Under the pieces are notes generated by a model. The model was given only the letters and a program-made list of their open reading frames with translations, was not told the origin of the DNA and made no database searches. A stretch of 64,000 nt of DNA from Tritrichomonas musculus (taxonomy: Eukaryota; Parabasalia; Tritrichomonadida; Tritrichomonadidae): positions 558,001 through 622,000 of the forward strand of contig JAPFFF010000014.1 of assembly GCA_039105265.1 (NCBI GenBank). Reading direction: 5' to 3'. Of this stretch, positions 50,466 through 59,853 are shown piece after piece. Every line of letters begins with the position of its first letter. The first letter of the stretch is position 1. Position numbers and translations under genes: made by a program.

Positions 50466-51104
50466 TCAAATCAAATCATGTTGATGTTTGAATCTATTAA
50501 TATATACGCTAACTTTTTGATTATTTATATCGTTCATTGAAATAAATTCATTGCCTGATTTATTTGTATTGATATGAAGAATTTTATAAATATTATCAGT
50601 AATCTTTGCATAAAAAATGTCTTCATTATTAGTATCATCATGGTAATAATAATACGTGTTTTCTTCAAATTCTTTCCTTTCTGTCTTTGTTTCATAGAAA
50701 TCAATAACAATTGCATCATCAGGTATGTCATCAATGAATTCATATTGAATACCTTTATAATTTGATTTATTTTTATTATTCTCTGAACTTGATACAAATC
50801 GTAAATTATCAAGATGATAATCAGTTTTGATTCTATTCTTATGGTCGACTTGTGGTAGATTATTAGGGTTTTCAATAAATTGCTTTGCTACAAGAATATG
50901 TTTATAATATATTTTGTTATTTAGGTTTACACACGGATAAACATTTTGTCTGTATTCACCTTCAGCTATTATTTTTCCTGTTTTCTTATTCTTGATGTTA
51001 TAAGGGAAAGTTGTTTGAATTTCATAATCACTTTCAAAACCTTTCAAAGGTTCAAATTCAGCTTCAGCATTTTCAATTTGTGTTTGTTCAGTTGGTTGAC
51101 TCAT
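50466..51104 (-). CDS. HNH (homing-type) endonuclease
   Basis: 212 residues. The N-terminal half has a NUMOD4-like lead, then HILVAKQFIENP, LPQVDHKNRIKTDYHLDNLRFVS and ENNKNKSNYKG, the usual layout of phage-type HNH_3 homing endonucleases (conserved His, Asn and His in a beta-beta-alpha metal fold). The C-terminal ~90 residues are unrecognised. It lies tail to tail with the fibre-like gene (6 bp gap) and just upstream of the polymerase start on the same strand order. Such genes are usually selfish passengers that spread into gene-free gaps. Confidence 0.8.
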   Translation of the reverse strand: MSQPTEQTQIENAEAEFEPLKGFESDYEIQTTFPYNIKNKKTGKIIAEGEYRQNVYPCVNLNNKIYYKHILVAKQFIENPNNLPQVDHKNRIKTDYHLDNLRFVSSSENNKNKSNYKGIQYEFIDDIPDDAIVIDFYETKTERKEFEENTYYYYHDDTNNEDIFYAKITDNIYKILHINTNKSGNEFISMNDINNQKVSVYINRFKHQHDLI

Positions 51105-51159
51105 TTATAACAAAAATAAAAAAATTGATTTTTTAAAATAAAATCATTAAATTAATTAT

Positions 51160-54100
51160 TTAATGATTTTCAATGAAATAATCCTTTGCAGTGAAACCAT
51201 TGACATAAGGACAACAACAATGATTTGATAATACCAACATTTTTGAATGTGCTGCTGTTAATGCATTTTTGATTACAGTTATTTTACTCATCAGTTGTGA
51301 ATTCATTTGAAGGTTTATGTTTTTGCCTTTCATTACTGATTGCTTTTCAATGACATTTTTGTAATCACTTGATTTGATGTTGTTCTTCTTCAATGAAACA
51401 CCTTTGAGCTTTAATGAAATTGTTTTGTCATCTGACCAAATCGTATAACACTTGGCACATAAAGCAACTTGATTTGCTCCAAACTTCTCAACACAACAAC
51501 CGAGAATCTTTTTCTCATCATATACATCATTGATTGCAGGATTTGGCATAAAGCTATAAATGTGTTTATCATAAAATGATTTGTCTTTGATGACGTAATC
51601 AAACAACTGGTCAATCGGTTTATTCATATCACCAGCTATAGACATGTACAGACTATCTGTATCGACCGAGTTGAAATGAATTTTATTCATGTCAATGCAT
51701 TTGTAAAGAAAGTCATAAAGGAAAGTCAAATACCAATATTTCGCATTGTCTAATGTCCAAAATGATTCCTGAAGACATGTAGTGCATTTGAATGAATGTG
51801 GTTGTGATTGTATCAAATAACAATCATTTGACAATTTACATCCATTACGATAAGTATCAGATGCAATCAATTGAAAGGCTTTATTTTTATCAACAATTCT
51901 GACTTTGTTGAAGTTCTCTGAATTCATTCCGTCATATCCGTAAGATCCGTTCATACTAATCTTATAGAACTTTTCATTACCGTGTGCCTTTCCCGACAAT
52001 ATATCTTGACGCTTCTTCATAAACTCACAAACAAATTGATTGAATCCGTCATGAGCCTCGTATAAACTCAAGCTCTTAATGTCATCAACTATAAGTCCGT
52101 GGTCAATTAAAAACCATAAAAGGTAATTTGAGAACGTCATAAATGTTCCGCATGTATCAAGCAACATTGTCAGCTTTCTTGTTTCTTTATCGGCTGAATT
52201 CAGTTTATTGTCTTTCATGTACTGATACATATAGCTTCCAATCGTTTGCTCATCATTCATTATATTGATATTTCTAAACACAGGAGGGAAATTAATCAAA
52301 TCGTTGATTTTATTCTTTGGACATCTCAATTTGACTTCAGCTTTGAATATAAACTCAGGATTTGCATCAAATCGCTTCTTTGATTGAATGATATTCATTG
52401 CAGTATTAAGAACCTTTTCATTCTTGTTTCCTTGTTCATCATAAACATCAAATCGTTTTATAAATGAACCAGGCATGTACATGATTCCTCCGTGATAAGG
52501 ATTGAATGAATGTTTTACTGAACTGAATGATGAGGGATACAATGAATTGAAATCAATACCAGCAACGTGTGAAACTATGTTTGAAGTGTCATAGCTAATG
52601 ATTCTGTCATTAACGGCATCATATTTGAGTTTATTGATTAATGTTTGACCTCTGATGTTCACACGATGAAGTACATTTGATAATCCTCCCGTTATGTTCT
52701 CTCTCAAATTGTAGTATTCTTTTTCATCAGTTATGAGTGTTGGCAGGTGATGGAGCTTGCAGAATTTCTTCAATTGTATTTTGGTTCTTGTTATCTTATC
52801 ATCATCACGTTGTCTCAAACGATTACATTCAGCACAAGCAAGTAAACAGTTATCAATCTGATGTCCTTTGTTGTTATCTATTCGGTCAAGAGTTGGTTTG
52901 TTTTCATATGTGAAGTGTTCACCACATAAATGACATTTACCTGTTTCATTTGATTCATACAATTTCATGAATGCATCAAAATCCTTTTCACTAACACATT
53001 TTGTTAAATCCCTTTTATTTTCTTTCGTCTGGTTATGTTTTTCATCTTGCTTTCGATAATTATCACATTTATTTAACCACCATTTCATTGTTGGTTTGAA
53101 TGTATTTGATTTGTTGATGATTTCATAGTCGTTCTTCGGGTTGAAATCTTTGTAAGCAAGAGCATATTTGATACATGAAGCATTCTTTGATAACGAAAGA
53201 TTGCTAATCAAATCAACTTTATATTCAGCATTCATTTGAATAAGGTTGTCAATAGGATTAATCATCATTTCAACATCATTGTCATTGTATGATAACAAGT
53301 AATCCCAACGTGTTGCAAACCTCTTTGAATCAATCAAATACTCTTCATAATCAGCTTTTGTTAATGGATTCTTTTGATTGAGATAACTGTAAAAGTCTTC
53401 ATATTTGAATGGTTCACTCTTTGATAACACTTCATTATAATTTTCATTGTTGATTGCTTCATAAGGAAATACACCTTTCGAACTGTTAGATATACCGCCA
53501 AAATCGATTCCAAACTGTTTGAGTGTTCCTCCAGCAACAAATGCTTGTGCGTCAATGAATCGTAATCGAATAGGATACTTTGATGATTTCAATATAAATT
53601 GTTTCAATGATGTAGCTGTTCCAATCATTCCGCTATCGATAGACCAATGATTTTTAATCAATTGCTCTTTGAATAAGTTTGAATCAAATCGTGATGAATT
53701 AAAACCGAATACTGTTATTGTTTTCAATGATGTATCTATTTTATTGAGTTCATCTTCTGATTTATCTTTAATGAATGATTTTAAATGATTCAATTTATCA
53801 ACATACACATCACAGCCAACAACAAATAACCAGTCAATCCATTTGGCAAAGAATTCATTTGTTCGTATGTCAAAGTTCTTTGTTATCAAACCTTTATCAA
53901 GTTTCACACATGATGAAACACTCAAAGGAATCAATCGAGAATTGATAACTGATTTATCACTGACTTTCTTTTCAATCTTTTGCTCCATTGTTTCAAAATC
54001 ATAAGTGATATAATGCTTTGTTGGCTTCCATTCAAGCTCATATGAAAGACAATACAAATAAACAGGATTGTTTAAGATGTGCGGGCAGTACGGTAAAGCT

Positions 54101-55719
54101 TCTCGTGAAGGTATGAAATCCTTTTTGAATTTACCTCCTAGCTTCTCACATTTATCTACATGTCTGTTGAATCTATCCATATGTTCATGTCCTTTATGAA
54201 TGTATGAACCACAATGAGGACATATATGAATATTTGTTAATGCTTCAGCATTGATGATGTACATTATGTGAATTATCTTATCCTTTGAATACAAGAGAGC
54301 TGAAAACGTTTTGTTTGATTCGTCTGTGTTATGCCATTGTTCTTGAATATCATAAATATGTTTCTCTTTGTCATATTCATAAATGTTGACATTGATGTTA
54401 TGATTCTTCGCTGATTCTTTCATTTCTTCAATCGTGATACCTTTGAACGAGTTGATTAATTGATTTGCTTCTTTTGTAGGTTTAGTTGAATAAGTTATTC
54501 CGTGTTCATCACATAATATTTTCTTTGCTGCTTTGGTTCTGTTAGCTGTATTATATTTTGTTTTCTTTTCATCTTTGTTTTGATTTGTTAGTTCAGGAAA
54601 CAAACAACAAGCAAGGAAACGATACCAACACAAACAATCATCAACGTTATCAATAATGATATATTTATTTTTGCCAAACAATTCTGAAACTTCATCAATC
54701 TTTCCTGTTATCTTAACTACACGAGAGATTGTAAATGAAACAGACCAAACGATACATAATTTAATGTTTGAAGCCGTGGTTTCATATTCATGAATCTTTG
54801 ATTCAACATACAGTTTAACTTTGTCAATATCTTTATTCTCTCTGACAATTATTGGTACTGATGCTTTATAGTTCTTCCATTTGATATCACTTGCCTCATA
54901 TGTATATCTTTCACTTTCATTCTTGGGCGGTATCTCAAATATACCAGTCAATTGAAAATATATTTTGAACGGTTTCACTTCTTGTTTAAATACTGTTTCA
55001 GTTAAATATTCATTGATGTCTTCAATTGATGAAACTCCGTTTTTGTAATATATTTTAATCGGTTCTTTACTGTCTTCATCTAATCGTTCAACCTTTTCAC
55101 TATCATTTGGGAATTGGTCAATGAAATGACTACATGCTTCAACTGCTTCATCAAAGTTCTCAGGTTCGTTGATTATGAAATATGAATCATGTTTTGAATG
55201 AACACCTTTATAGCTAAACTTTTTGAGATATTCAATTAATTCAGCATTTTCATTGTTAAATCGAATGTCTTCATATCGTTGAGGTTGTTTGTTTGTCTTT
55301 GGCGGTAATGGTCTCAATAATATATTTTCAGATTTAATTAATTGAAGGGCTTTGTTGAGTGCATCATGAGCTATTTTAATATTGTTCTCGATTTGTTTTT
55401 GTTTTAGTTTTTGTTCATCATCTTGTTCTTCTTCTTCAAATTGTTCCTCTTCCTCCTCTTCTTCTTGTTCTTCTGCTTCTCTTTTCATTCTATTAACGAA
55501 ATCTAATATTGATATGTCATTGATTCTATCACCTTCATGTTCTCTAAAACCGAATGAAGTTAGATAGTTTTCTAAGATTGACTTGAAATGTTTAACATCA
55601 TAGTCAGAAGGTTTAGATGTTGATAAGCGAGGTTTTAATTGAAGTTCATTATTGATATACCTGATTTGTTCAATAACAAATGATTTGGTATCTTTTTGAT
55701 AGTAATAACGAGAACTCAT
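51160..55719 (-). CDS. polB: Protein-primed family B DNA polymerase with embedded HNH-like module
   Basis: 1,519 residues. Exonuclease motifs: TYDFETME (near residue 573) and FGFNSSRFDSNLF. Polymerase motif A GIDFNSLYPSS (near 1054), motif B MNGSYGYDG, motif C DTDSLY (near 1353). This order defines the Polinton/adenovirus/phi29-type polymerase that replicates linear DNA from a protein primer. The N-terminal ~550 residues include an acidic coiled coil and a zinc-finger-like CPHCGSYIHKGHEHMDRFNRH. Between the exonuclease and polymerase parts (about 925-975) lies CHLCGEHF...DRIDNNKGHQIDNCLLACAECN, an HNH-type zinc-bound module in frame. That insertion is the odd feature. Confidence 0.93.
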   Translation of the reverse strand: MSSRYYYQKDTKSFVIEQIRYINNELQLKPRLSTSKPSDYDVKHFKSILENYLTSFGFREHEGDRINDISILDFVNRMKREAEEQEEEEEEEQFEEEEQDDEQKLKQKQIENNIKIAHDALNKALQLIKSENILLRPLPPKTNKQPQRYEDIRFNNENAELIEYLKKFSYKGVHSKHDSYFIINEPENFDEAVEACSHFIDQFPNDSEKVERLDEDSKEPIKIYYKNGVSSIEDINEYLTETVFKQEVKPFKIYFQLTGIFEIPPKNESERYTYEASDIKWKNYKASVPIIVRENKDIDKVKLYVESKIHEYETTASNIKLCIVWSVSFTISRVVKITGKIDEVSELFGKNKYIIIDNVDDCLCWYRFLACCLFPELTNQNKDEKKTKYNTANRTKAAKKILCDEHGITYSTKPTKEANQLINSFKGITIEEMKESAKNHNINVNIYEYDKEKHIYDIQEQWHNTDESNKTFSALLYSKDKIIHIMYIINAEALTNIHICPHCGSYIHKGHEHMDRFNRHVDKCEKLGGKFKKDFIPSREALPYCPHILNNPVYLYCLSYELEWKPTKHYITYDFETMEQKIEKKVSDKSVINSRLIPLSVSSCVKLDKGLITKNFDIRTNEFFAKWIDWLFVVGCDVYVDKLNHLKSFIKDKSEDELNKIDTSLKTITVFGFNSSRFDSNLFKEQLIKNHWSIDSGMIGTATSLKQFILKSSKYPIRLRFIDAQAFVAGGTLKQFGIDFGGISNSSKGVFPYEAINNENYNEVLSKSEPFKYEDFYSYLNQKNPLTKADYEEYLIDSKRFATRWDYLLSYNDNDVEMMINPIDNLIQMNAEYKVDLISNLSLSKNASCIKYALAYKDFNPKNDYEIINKSNTFKPTMKWWLNKCDNYRKQDEKHNQTKENKRDLTKCVSEKDFDAFMKLYESNETGKCHLCGEHFTYENKPTLDRIDNNKGHQIDNCLLACAECNRLRQRDDDKITRTKIQLKKFCKLHHLPTLITDEKEYYNLRENITGGLSNVLHRVNIRGQTLINKLKYDAVNDRIISYDTSNIVSHVAGIDFNSLYPSSFSSVKHSFNPYHGGIMYMPGSFIKRFDVYDEQGNKNEKVLNTAMNIIQSKKRFDANPEFIFKAEVKLRCPKNKINDLINFPPVFRNINIMNDEQTIGSYMYQYMKDNKLNSADKETRKLTMLLDTCGTFMTFSNYLLWFLIDHGLIVDDIKSLSLYEAHDGFNQFVCEFMKKRQDILSGKAHGNEKFYKISMNGSYGYDGMNSENFNKVRIVDKNKAFQLIASDTYRNGCKLSNDCYLIQSQPHSFKCTTCLQESFWTLDNAKYWYLTFLYDFLYKCIDMNKIHFNSVDTDSLYMSIAGDMNKPIDQLFDYVIKDKSFYDKHIYSFMPNPAINDVYDEKKILGCCVEKFGANQVALCAKCYTIWSDDKTISLKLKGVSLKKNNIKSSDYKNVIEKQSVMKGKNINLQMNSQLMSKITVIKNALTAAHSKMLVLSNHCCCPYVNGFTAKDYFIENH

Positions 55720-55810
55720 TTATGATATAATTAAAAAATCAAATTATTTGAATTTTGAAAAAATGTTAAATCAAAAAATAAATTTTTTTTGAGTTTTTTA
55801 TTTCATTGAA

Positions 55811-56161
55811 ATGTCTGAGTTAAGAGAAATAATAAAACACATTGAAGAAATACATAAATTACTTTTGATATTAGAATCAAAACAAGAAGTAAGTGAAGAA
55901 GAAGAAACAAATGAAGAAGCAAATACAGAAGCAAACCATAAAAGAACGCGTTCAATATTCAATTCATCAAAGTTCTTGAACAAGGATGAACGTGAAAAAG
56001 TTATACAATTTTTGGATGATAAAGTAATGAATGATATAAATAAGTTGCCAGGACATAAAAGGTGTTCATATACACAAAACTTATTGAAGGAAAAATTGAA
56101 GTTAAATGTATCATCATATATGATTAATAGATTATTGGCATTTAAGAACAACAAAGAATAA
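55811..56161 (+). CDS. Small charged protein of the Polinton
   Basis: 116 residues. An N-terminal helix (MSELREIIKHIEEIHKLLLI), a Glu-rich linker, a basic KRTRS patch and a helical C-terminal part. It is divergent from the polymerase gene, 91 bp apart. No family recognised. Confidence 0.5.
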   Translation: MSELREIIKHIEEIHKLLLILESKQEVSEEEETNEEANTEANHKRTRSIFNSSKFLNKDEREKVIQFLDDKVMNDINKLPGHKRCSYTQNLLKEKLKLNVSSYMINRLLAFKNNKE

Positions 56162-56199
56162 AAATATCATTTAATTAATTTGTTTATTTTTGGTTTAAA

Positions 56200-56445
56200 A
56201 TGAATAGTGCAATTAAAGGTTTGAGTTGTGATACATCAGCTTTACACGCTCAGTTTCGAATAGTTAAAGACAAGATATTCAATGAATGTATGAATTCTGA
56301 AGATGATACATTAAACGGAAAGTTTGATAAGATGATTCACATATTGTCGATATATAAACAACTATTTAATGATATCAAATCAATTGAAATACAATTAAAG
56401 CAAATCAGTGAAAGAATTAAATCAGCTGAACAGTTGACTTTGTAA
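56200..56445 (+). CDS. Small helical protein of the Polinton
   Basis: 81 residues, mostly helical and heptad-like in the second half (KQLFNDIKSIEIQLKQISER). It sits 38 bp after the previous gene and 64 bp before the next in a same-strand series. Function unknown. Confidence 0.45.
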   Translation: MNSAIKGLSCDTSALHAQFRIVKDKIFNECMNSEDDTLNGKFDKMIHILSIYKQLFNDIKSIEIQLKQISERIKSAEQLTL

Positions 56446-56509
56446 ATGATTCAATGAATGGCTCATCATTAATGTTGTTTTATTTTTACCTAAAACGAAT
56501 AACTTAAAT

Positions 56510-57079
56510 ATGAATAAAGCACGTATTCTATCATCAGAAAACGATGCATCAGTTAAGCAGGAACAATCAACCAGTATTAATATAAACATCAAACCAAAGC
56601 AACCACAACCAGTTGAATATCCATCAGTTCAACCATTACCACAATCATCTCAAGCCACAAATTTTACTATACCTCAGATGAATGGAGTATATCAATCACC
56701 GCAACCAACAAACAACGTTTCACTAGAAAGGGGTATAAGTGATATTGGAGCTGATATAACAGAACTTGAAACCAAAAATAAATTTCTTGAGATATTGTTG
56801 TCAATCTATGAAACAAACCCAATAAAAGTCAATGATTTATTAATTTGTCATTCAAATACATTAATGGAACTCATCAAATTACTAACACAAGCTGATAAAG
56901 TTGAATTGATTGTCAATGATGATTGTTCTTGTAATGGTTGTGTTTCTCGTTCCAAATATCTTTTAATTGATAGAATTTTGGTGTACAAAAATAATGAATC
57001 AAATGACTTGAAATACAAATATAATAGCATTTATACCGAACTCATTAGACACAACATTTCATTGAAAACATGTATTTAA
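56510..57079 (+). CDS. Unrecognised Polinton protein with Pro/Gln-rich N-terminus
   Basis: 189 residues. Residues 1 to ~70 are Pro/Gln/Ser-rich (QPQPVEYPSVQPLPQSSQ); the rest is helical with a Cys cluster (DDCSCNGCVSR). It ends 10 bp before a small membrane-protein ORF. No family recognised. Confidence 0.5.
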   Translation: MNKARILSSENDASVKQEQSTSININIKPKQPQPVEYPSVQPLPQSSQATNFTIPQMNGVYQSPQPTNNVSLERGISDIGADITELETKNKFLEILLSIYETNPIKVNDLLICHSNTLMELIKLLTQADKVELIVNDDCSCNGCVSRSKYLLIDRILVYKNNESNDLKYKYNSIYTELIRHNISLKTCI

Positions 57080-57089
57080 AAACTAATAA

Positions 57090-57221
57090 ATGATATATGA
57101 AATATTAGTTGTTTCATTACTAACAGGTTTATTTTTAGTGAAGATTGTTGAAGTATCTTTAATGATTCCTGACAAAGAACCAGAACTCAGTGAAGAGATA
57201 AGAACAAAAATGTATTCATGA
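57090..57221 (+). CDS. 43-residue single-pass membrane micro-protein
   Basis: ATG at 57090 to TGA at 57219-57221. The peptide begins MIYEILVVSLLTGLFLVKIV, an evident transmembrane helix, followed by a polar tail (PDKEPELSEEIRTK). It fills most of the gap between the genes at 56510 and 57246 on the same strand, which supports it being real. Short single-span membrane proteins are common in dsDNA viruses and virus-like elements. No homology can be claimed at this length. Confidence 0.45.
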   Translation: MIYEILVVSLLTGLFLVKIVEVSLMIPDKEPELSEEIRTKMYS

Positions 57222-57245
57222 AGAGCTTTAACGAAAACTAAAGAA

Positions 57246-58160
57246 ATGAAACGTTTCATGAAACCGACGCACTTTAATTATAAAGAGATTTTATTCTCTA
57301 ATAGCTCTGATTATGATGATGACCAAATGAGTTTTGCATTTGAATATGAATCATTCAGACCAACAGTTAATGAAAAGACATTTAATATTGATGATGAGAT
57401 GAACAAAGCTTATCAACGCAATGAATCAAAAATAAAGAATGAATCAATCAGACCGATCGCGAAAGGAATCTATGCACAATACAATTCATTGAACATACTT
57501 GTCGGAAATCAAGGAAGAGGAAAGAGCCATGTCGTTTTAAGAGATATCATTCAAATGTCAAGATTAAAGAACTCCGACTTTCATTTAATCGTTTATATAT
57601 CTAAGAGCGGAACAATCAATGATGCAACATTTATTGCTCAACGTGAATTGATACAACTTCCGATCAAAGTCATTAGTGATTCAAACGCTGAAGAATATCT
57701 TAAACAACTTGATTTATATAAAGAATTGTATGACAAGTATTCATCAACACCAAAAATAGTAATCAATGAAAAGAAGTTAAACGATATGTTTGAGTTTCTT
57801 CATATCGATAAGCTAGGTCAACCGAATAAACCGTTAAACACCATCATTCTTTGTGAAGACGCGAGCCGTTCATTAATTTTAAAGACTGATTACTTTACAA
57901 ATTATGTTTCACAACTCAGACATAAACATTCAATCGTATATATTAATATTCAGTTCTTCAAAGCAATCAAAACTGATTACAAGAATAACGCGACATCATT
58001 CTTTATCTTTAGTGGTTATTCAAGGCAAAAGCTAAGTTATGTATATCATCAAGTTCCAATGCCAATTGAGTTTGAACATTTATGGCAAAAATATAAAGAC
58101 TTATCAGGTCATCAATTCGTTTTGGTCAATACGAGAACAAATACAATTGAGATTCATTAA
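57246..58160 (+). CDS. FtsK/HerA-type genome-packaging ATPase (A32-like)
   Basis: 304 residues. Walker A is LVGNQGRGKSHVV (near residue 95) and Walker B is NTIILCEDAS. A polar segment 'LRHKHSIVYINIQFFKAI' matches the sensor region of the poxvirus A32/Polinton ATPase family. It would pump the replicated DNA into the capsid. It converges with the gene at 58163 across a 2-bp gap. Confidence 0.85.
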   Translation: MKRFMKPTHFNYKEILFSNSSDYDDDQMSFAFEYESFRPTVNEKTFNIDDEMNKAYQRNESKIKNESIRPIAKGIYAQYNSLNILVGNQGRGKSHVVLRDIIQMSRLKNSDFHLIVYISKSGTINDATFIAQRELIQLPIKVISDSNAEEYLKQLDLYKELYDKYSSTPKIVINEKKLNDMFEFLHIDKLGQPNKPLNTIILCEDASRSLILKTDYFTNYVSQLRHKHSIVYINIQFFKAIKTDYKNNATSFFIFSGYSRQKLSYVYHQVPMPIEFEHLWQKYKDLSGHQFVLVNTRTNTIEIH

Positions 58161-58162
58161 CT

Positions 58163-58618
58163 TTATTCTAAAATGATTTGTTGTTGAACACCAACAAATA
58201 GTTGTGGTGTATTGATATTATATTTTTGTCTCATCTGTTCGATGAGTTCCTTTGTTTTCTTATCATTAACTTTCCTGATACTGTAATTATAATACTTGTA
58301 TTCTTTAAATGATTGTTCTTCATTTGAGCCTTCAGCGAAGAACTCAATAGATGTTGTTGATATCCTTCTTCTAACATTTGATGTTAATGTTATATATTCG
58401 AGCCCGAGTTCAACAATCTTATCATAATATAATCGTTTGAATTCATTATCTTTGTTCTTCAATGATATGTATATCACTTTAGATTTATATGCAGCCTTTC
58501 CACAAGGTATTGGATATCTATCACACAGAATTGAGAAATCACATTGTTTGAACTTCTCTGATTCATCCAACATATCAATAAGTGAATTGATGTAATCATA
58601 AACTTTTGGTGTTGACAT
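58163..58618 (-). CDS. Unrecognised Polinton protein next to the ATPase
   Basis: 151 residues: N-terminal helical (STPKVYDYINSLIDMLDESE), central beta-rich part (KVIYISLKNKD...YITLTSNVRRR), helical end. It is convergent with the ATPase. A TCACTCTA initiator-like stretch lies just before the ATG. No family recognised; I considered the Polinton protease but saw no catalytic pattern. Confidence 0.5.
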   Translation of the reverse strand: MSTPKVYDYINSLIDMLDESEKFKQCDFSILCDRYPIPCGKAAYKSKVIYISLKNKDNEFKRLYYDKIVELGLEYITLTSNVRRRISTTSIEFFAEGSNEEQSFKEYKYYNYSIRKVNDKKTKELIEQMRQKYNINTPQLFVGVQQQIILE

Positions 58619-58688
58619 ATCTTTAGAGTGAAATTAAAAAACAAAAAACAAAAATAAAAACGTCATTGAAGACACTTCAGATATCTTT

Positions 58689-58895
58689 TTAATAAATGAG
58701 TTCTTCAAGTTCAGCAATTAATTCAGCAGGACCGTTGAATTTCTTTAGTTGTTCAATAAAGTGATTTATCTCTTTTAGTACTCCGTCAACAACATCATCA
58801 TTATCGTAGAGGTATTTTAAAGCGGGTCTCCATCCTTTTAGCTTTTTATTGATTCTATTAATGAGAGTGCTTAATGTTTCGGCTTGGTTTGACAT
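58689..58895 (-). CDS. Small helical protein encoded in the Polinton terminal repeat (right copy)
   Basis: The same 68-residue protein as at 38868-39074, reading inward from the right terminal repeat. Identity ends at its stop codon, which is where the inverted repeat ends. Confidence 0.6.
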   Translation of the reverse strand: MSNQAETLSTLINRINKKLKGWRPALKYLYDNDDVVDGVLKEINHFIEQLKKFNGPAELIAELEELIY

Positions 58896-59122
58896 TATAA
58901 ATTGCTGATAAAAAAATAAAAAATTTTTGAAAGTTCGATTTTTTGAGTTGTGTTATTTTTGTTCATTAGTCGTGTTGACGGTGGGCTTTAGCCCCGACGG
59001 AAACCGACTGATATATACTACTAAACAAGTTCAAAGATGTAAATTCAAAGATGAAGATTCAAAAGTAGCAACCGTTAACTTTAAAATTTATCTGACCTCC
59101 CAGACGGTCCACTATCACTACT
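58690..59122 (-). repeat. Polinton right terminal inverted repeat
   Basis: Reverse complement of 38641-39073 over 433 bp. I compared the outer ~280 bp base by base without finding a difference, and the encoded protein is the same in both arms. Confidence 0.95.
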
Positions 59123-59250
59123 TAGGTACAACTTTTTGATTTAATAAAACACTCAAAAAGTTGTAAAACAGAGAACTAAAATAATTGAAGTAGCTTTTTG
59201 AAAAGCTGCGCCTTTCAAAAAGCTACTTCATTTATTTTTTTAATTAAATA
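59123..59250. repeat. Hairpin repeat unit, right of Polinton
   Basis: It begins with the right TAGGTA duplicate, then AACTTTTT...ACTCAAAAAGTTGTAAAACAGA, then a hairpin GAAGTAGCTTTTTGAAA (59187-59203) pairing with 59213-59229. It aligns along its length with 38508-38634, allowing a 3-bp length difference before the hairpin. Confidence 0.7.
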
Positions 59251-59377
59251 CAATTCACTTTTTGTGAAATATGTCATGTACTTTATTGAAACAACAAATA
59301 TCATGAAATTGTCACCTGTGTGATGAAGCTCAAAATTTGGAAAATGCTTCAACATGATGATTTTTCAGTTTTAAGAC

Positions 59378-59853
59378 ATGCCAAAAACTCAACAAATTTA
59401 TTTTACTGAAAAAAAAAATGCTCAATTTTCGAGAACAATTCTAAATTATGTGCACCAATTCAATAAAATCGAAATACTTCCTAAAGACAAGAATTTTCAT
59501 TCTTTAACTGATTTTATAATATCTGCCTCAGCAATTTATCCGAAATTCATATTTATCTAATACAGACAGCCAAACCAAAAAATGAAAAAGTTGATAGTTC
59601 ATTTAAGCAGCACTTTAAAGATGAGCAATATTCAATTAAGGTGGAAATAAATAAAGATTTTAATGATATACACGTTTTTGTAAAAGATAATTTAAATTTC
59701 TTTGATGTTATAGAAAATAAGCTTATGTTTAATTCAAGAATCATTGAATATGAGATTTTCATCCGAATTGTATCTAGAAATGAACTTGGATTAATGCTAT
59801 TCCAGTTTGGGCAATATGTCTCAAATTCGTATGCCCAATGTCCTGATTTTTGA
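59378..59853 (+). pseudogene. Possible broken host gene fragment
   Basis: Two adjacent open stretches in different frames look protein-like: one from the ATG at 59378 (MPKTQQIYFTEKKNAQFSRT...) and one running through about 59565-59853 (...EINKDFNDIHVFVKDNLNFF...ELGLMLFQFGQYVSNSYAQC). They meet near 59555-59565, suggesting a single frameshift in an older gene of ~155 residues. No family recognised. Confidence 0.35.

Larger units (their letters stand above)
38641..59122. mobile_element. Maverick/Polinton element, whole-looking, 20,482 bp
   Basis: The ends are AG...CT, flanked by a perfect 6-bp target duplication TAGGTA (38635-38640 and 59123-59128), the Polinton hallmark. The 433-bp terminal inverted repeats match throughout by eye. 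Parts: protein-primed DNA polymerase B, rve integrase, FtsK/HerA-like packaging ATPase, candidate double-jelly-roll major capsid protein, fibre-like repeat protein, HNH endonuclease and about twelve smaller genes. I did not recognise an adenain-like protease. The large genes are open throughout and I noticed no breaks, so the element looks whole; matching terminal repeats suggest recent insertion. Genes are packed with overlaps or gaps of a few bases. G+C is visibly higher than in the flanks. Confidence 0.95.
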
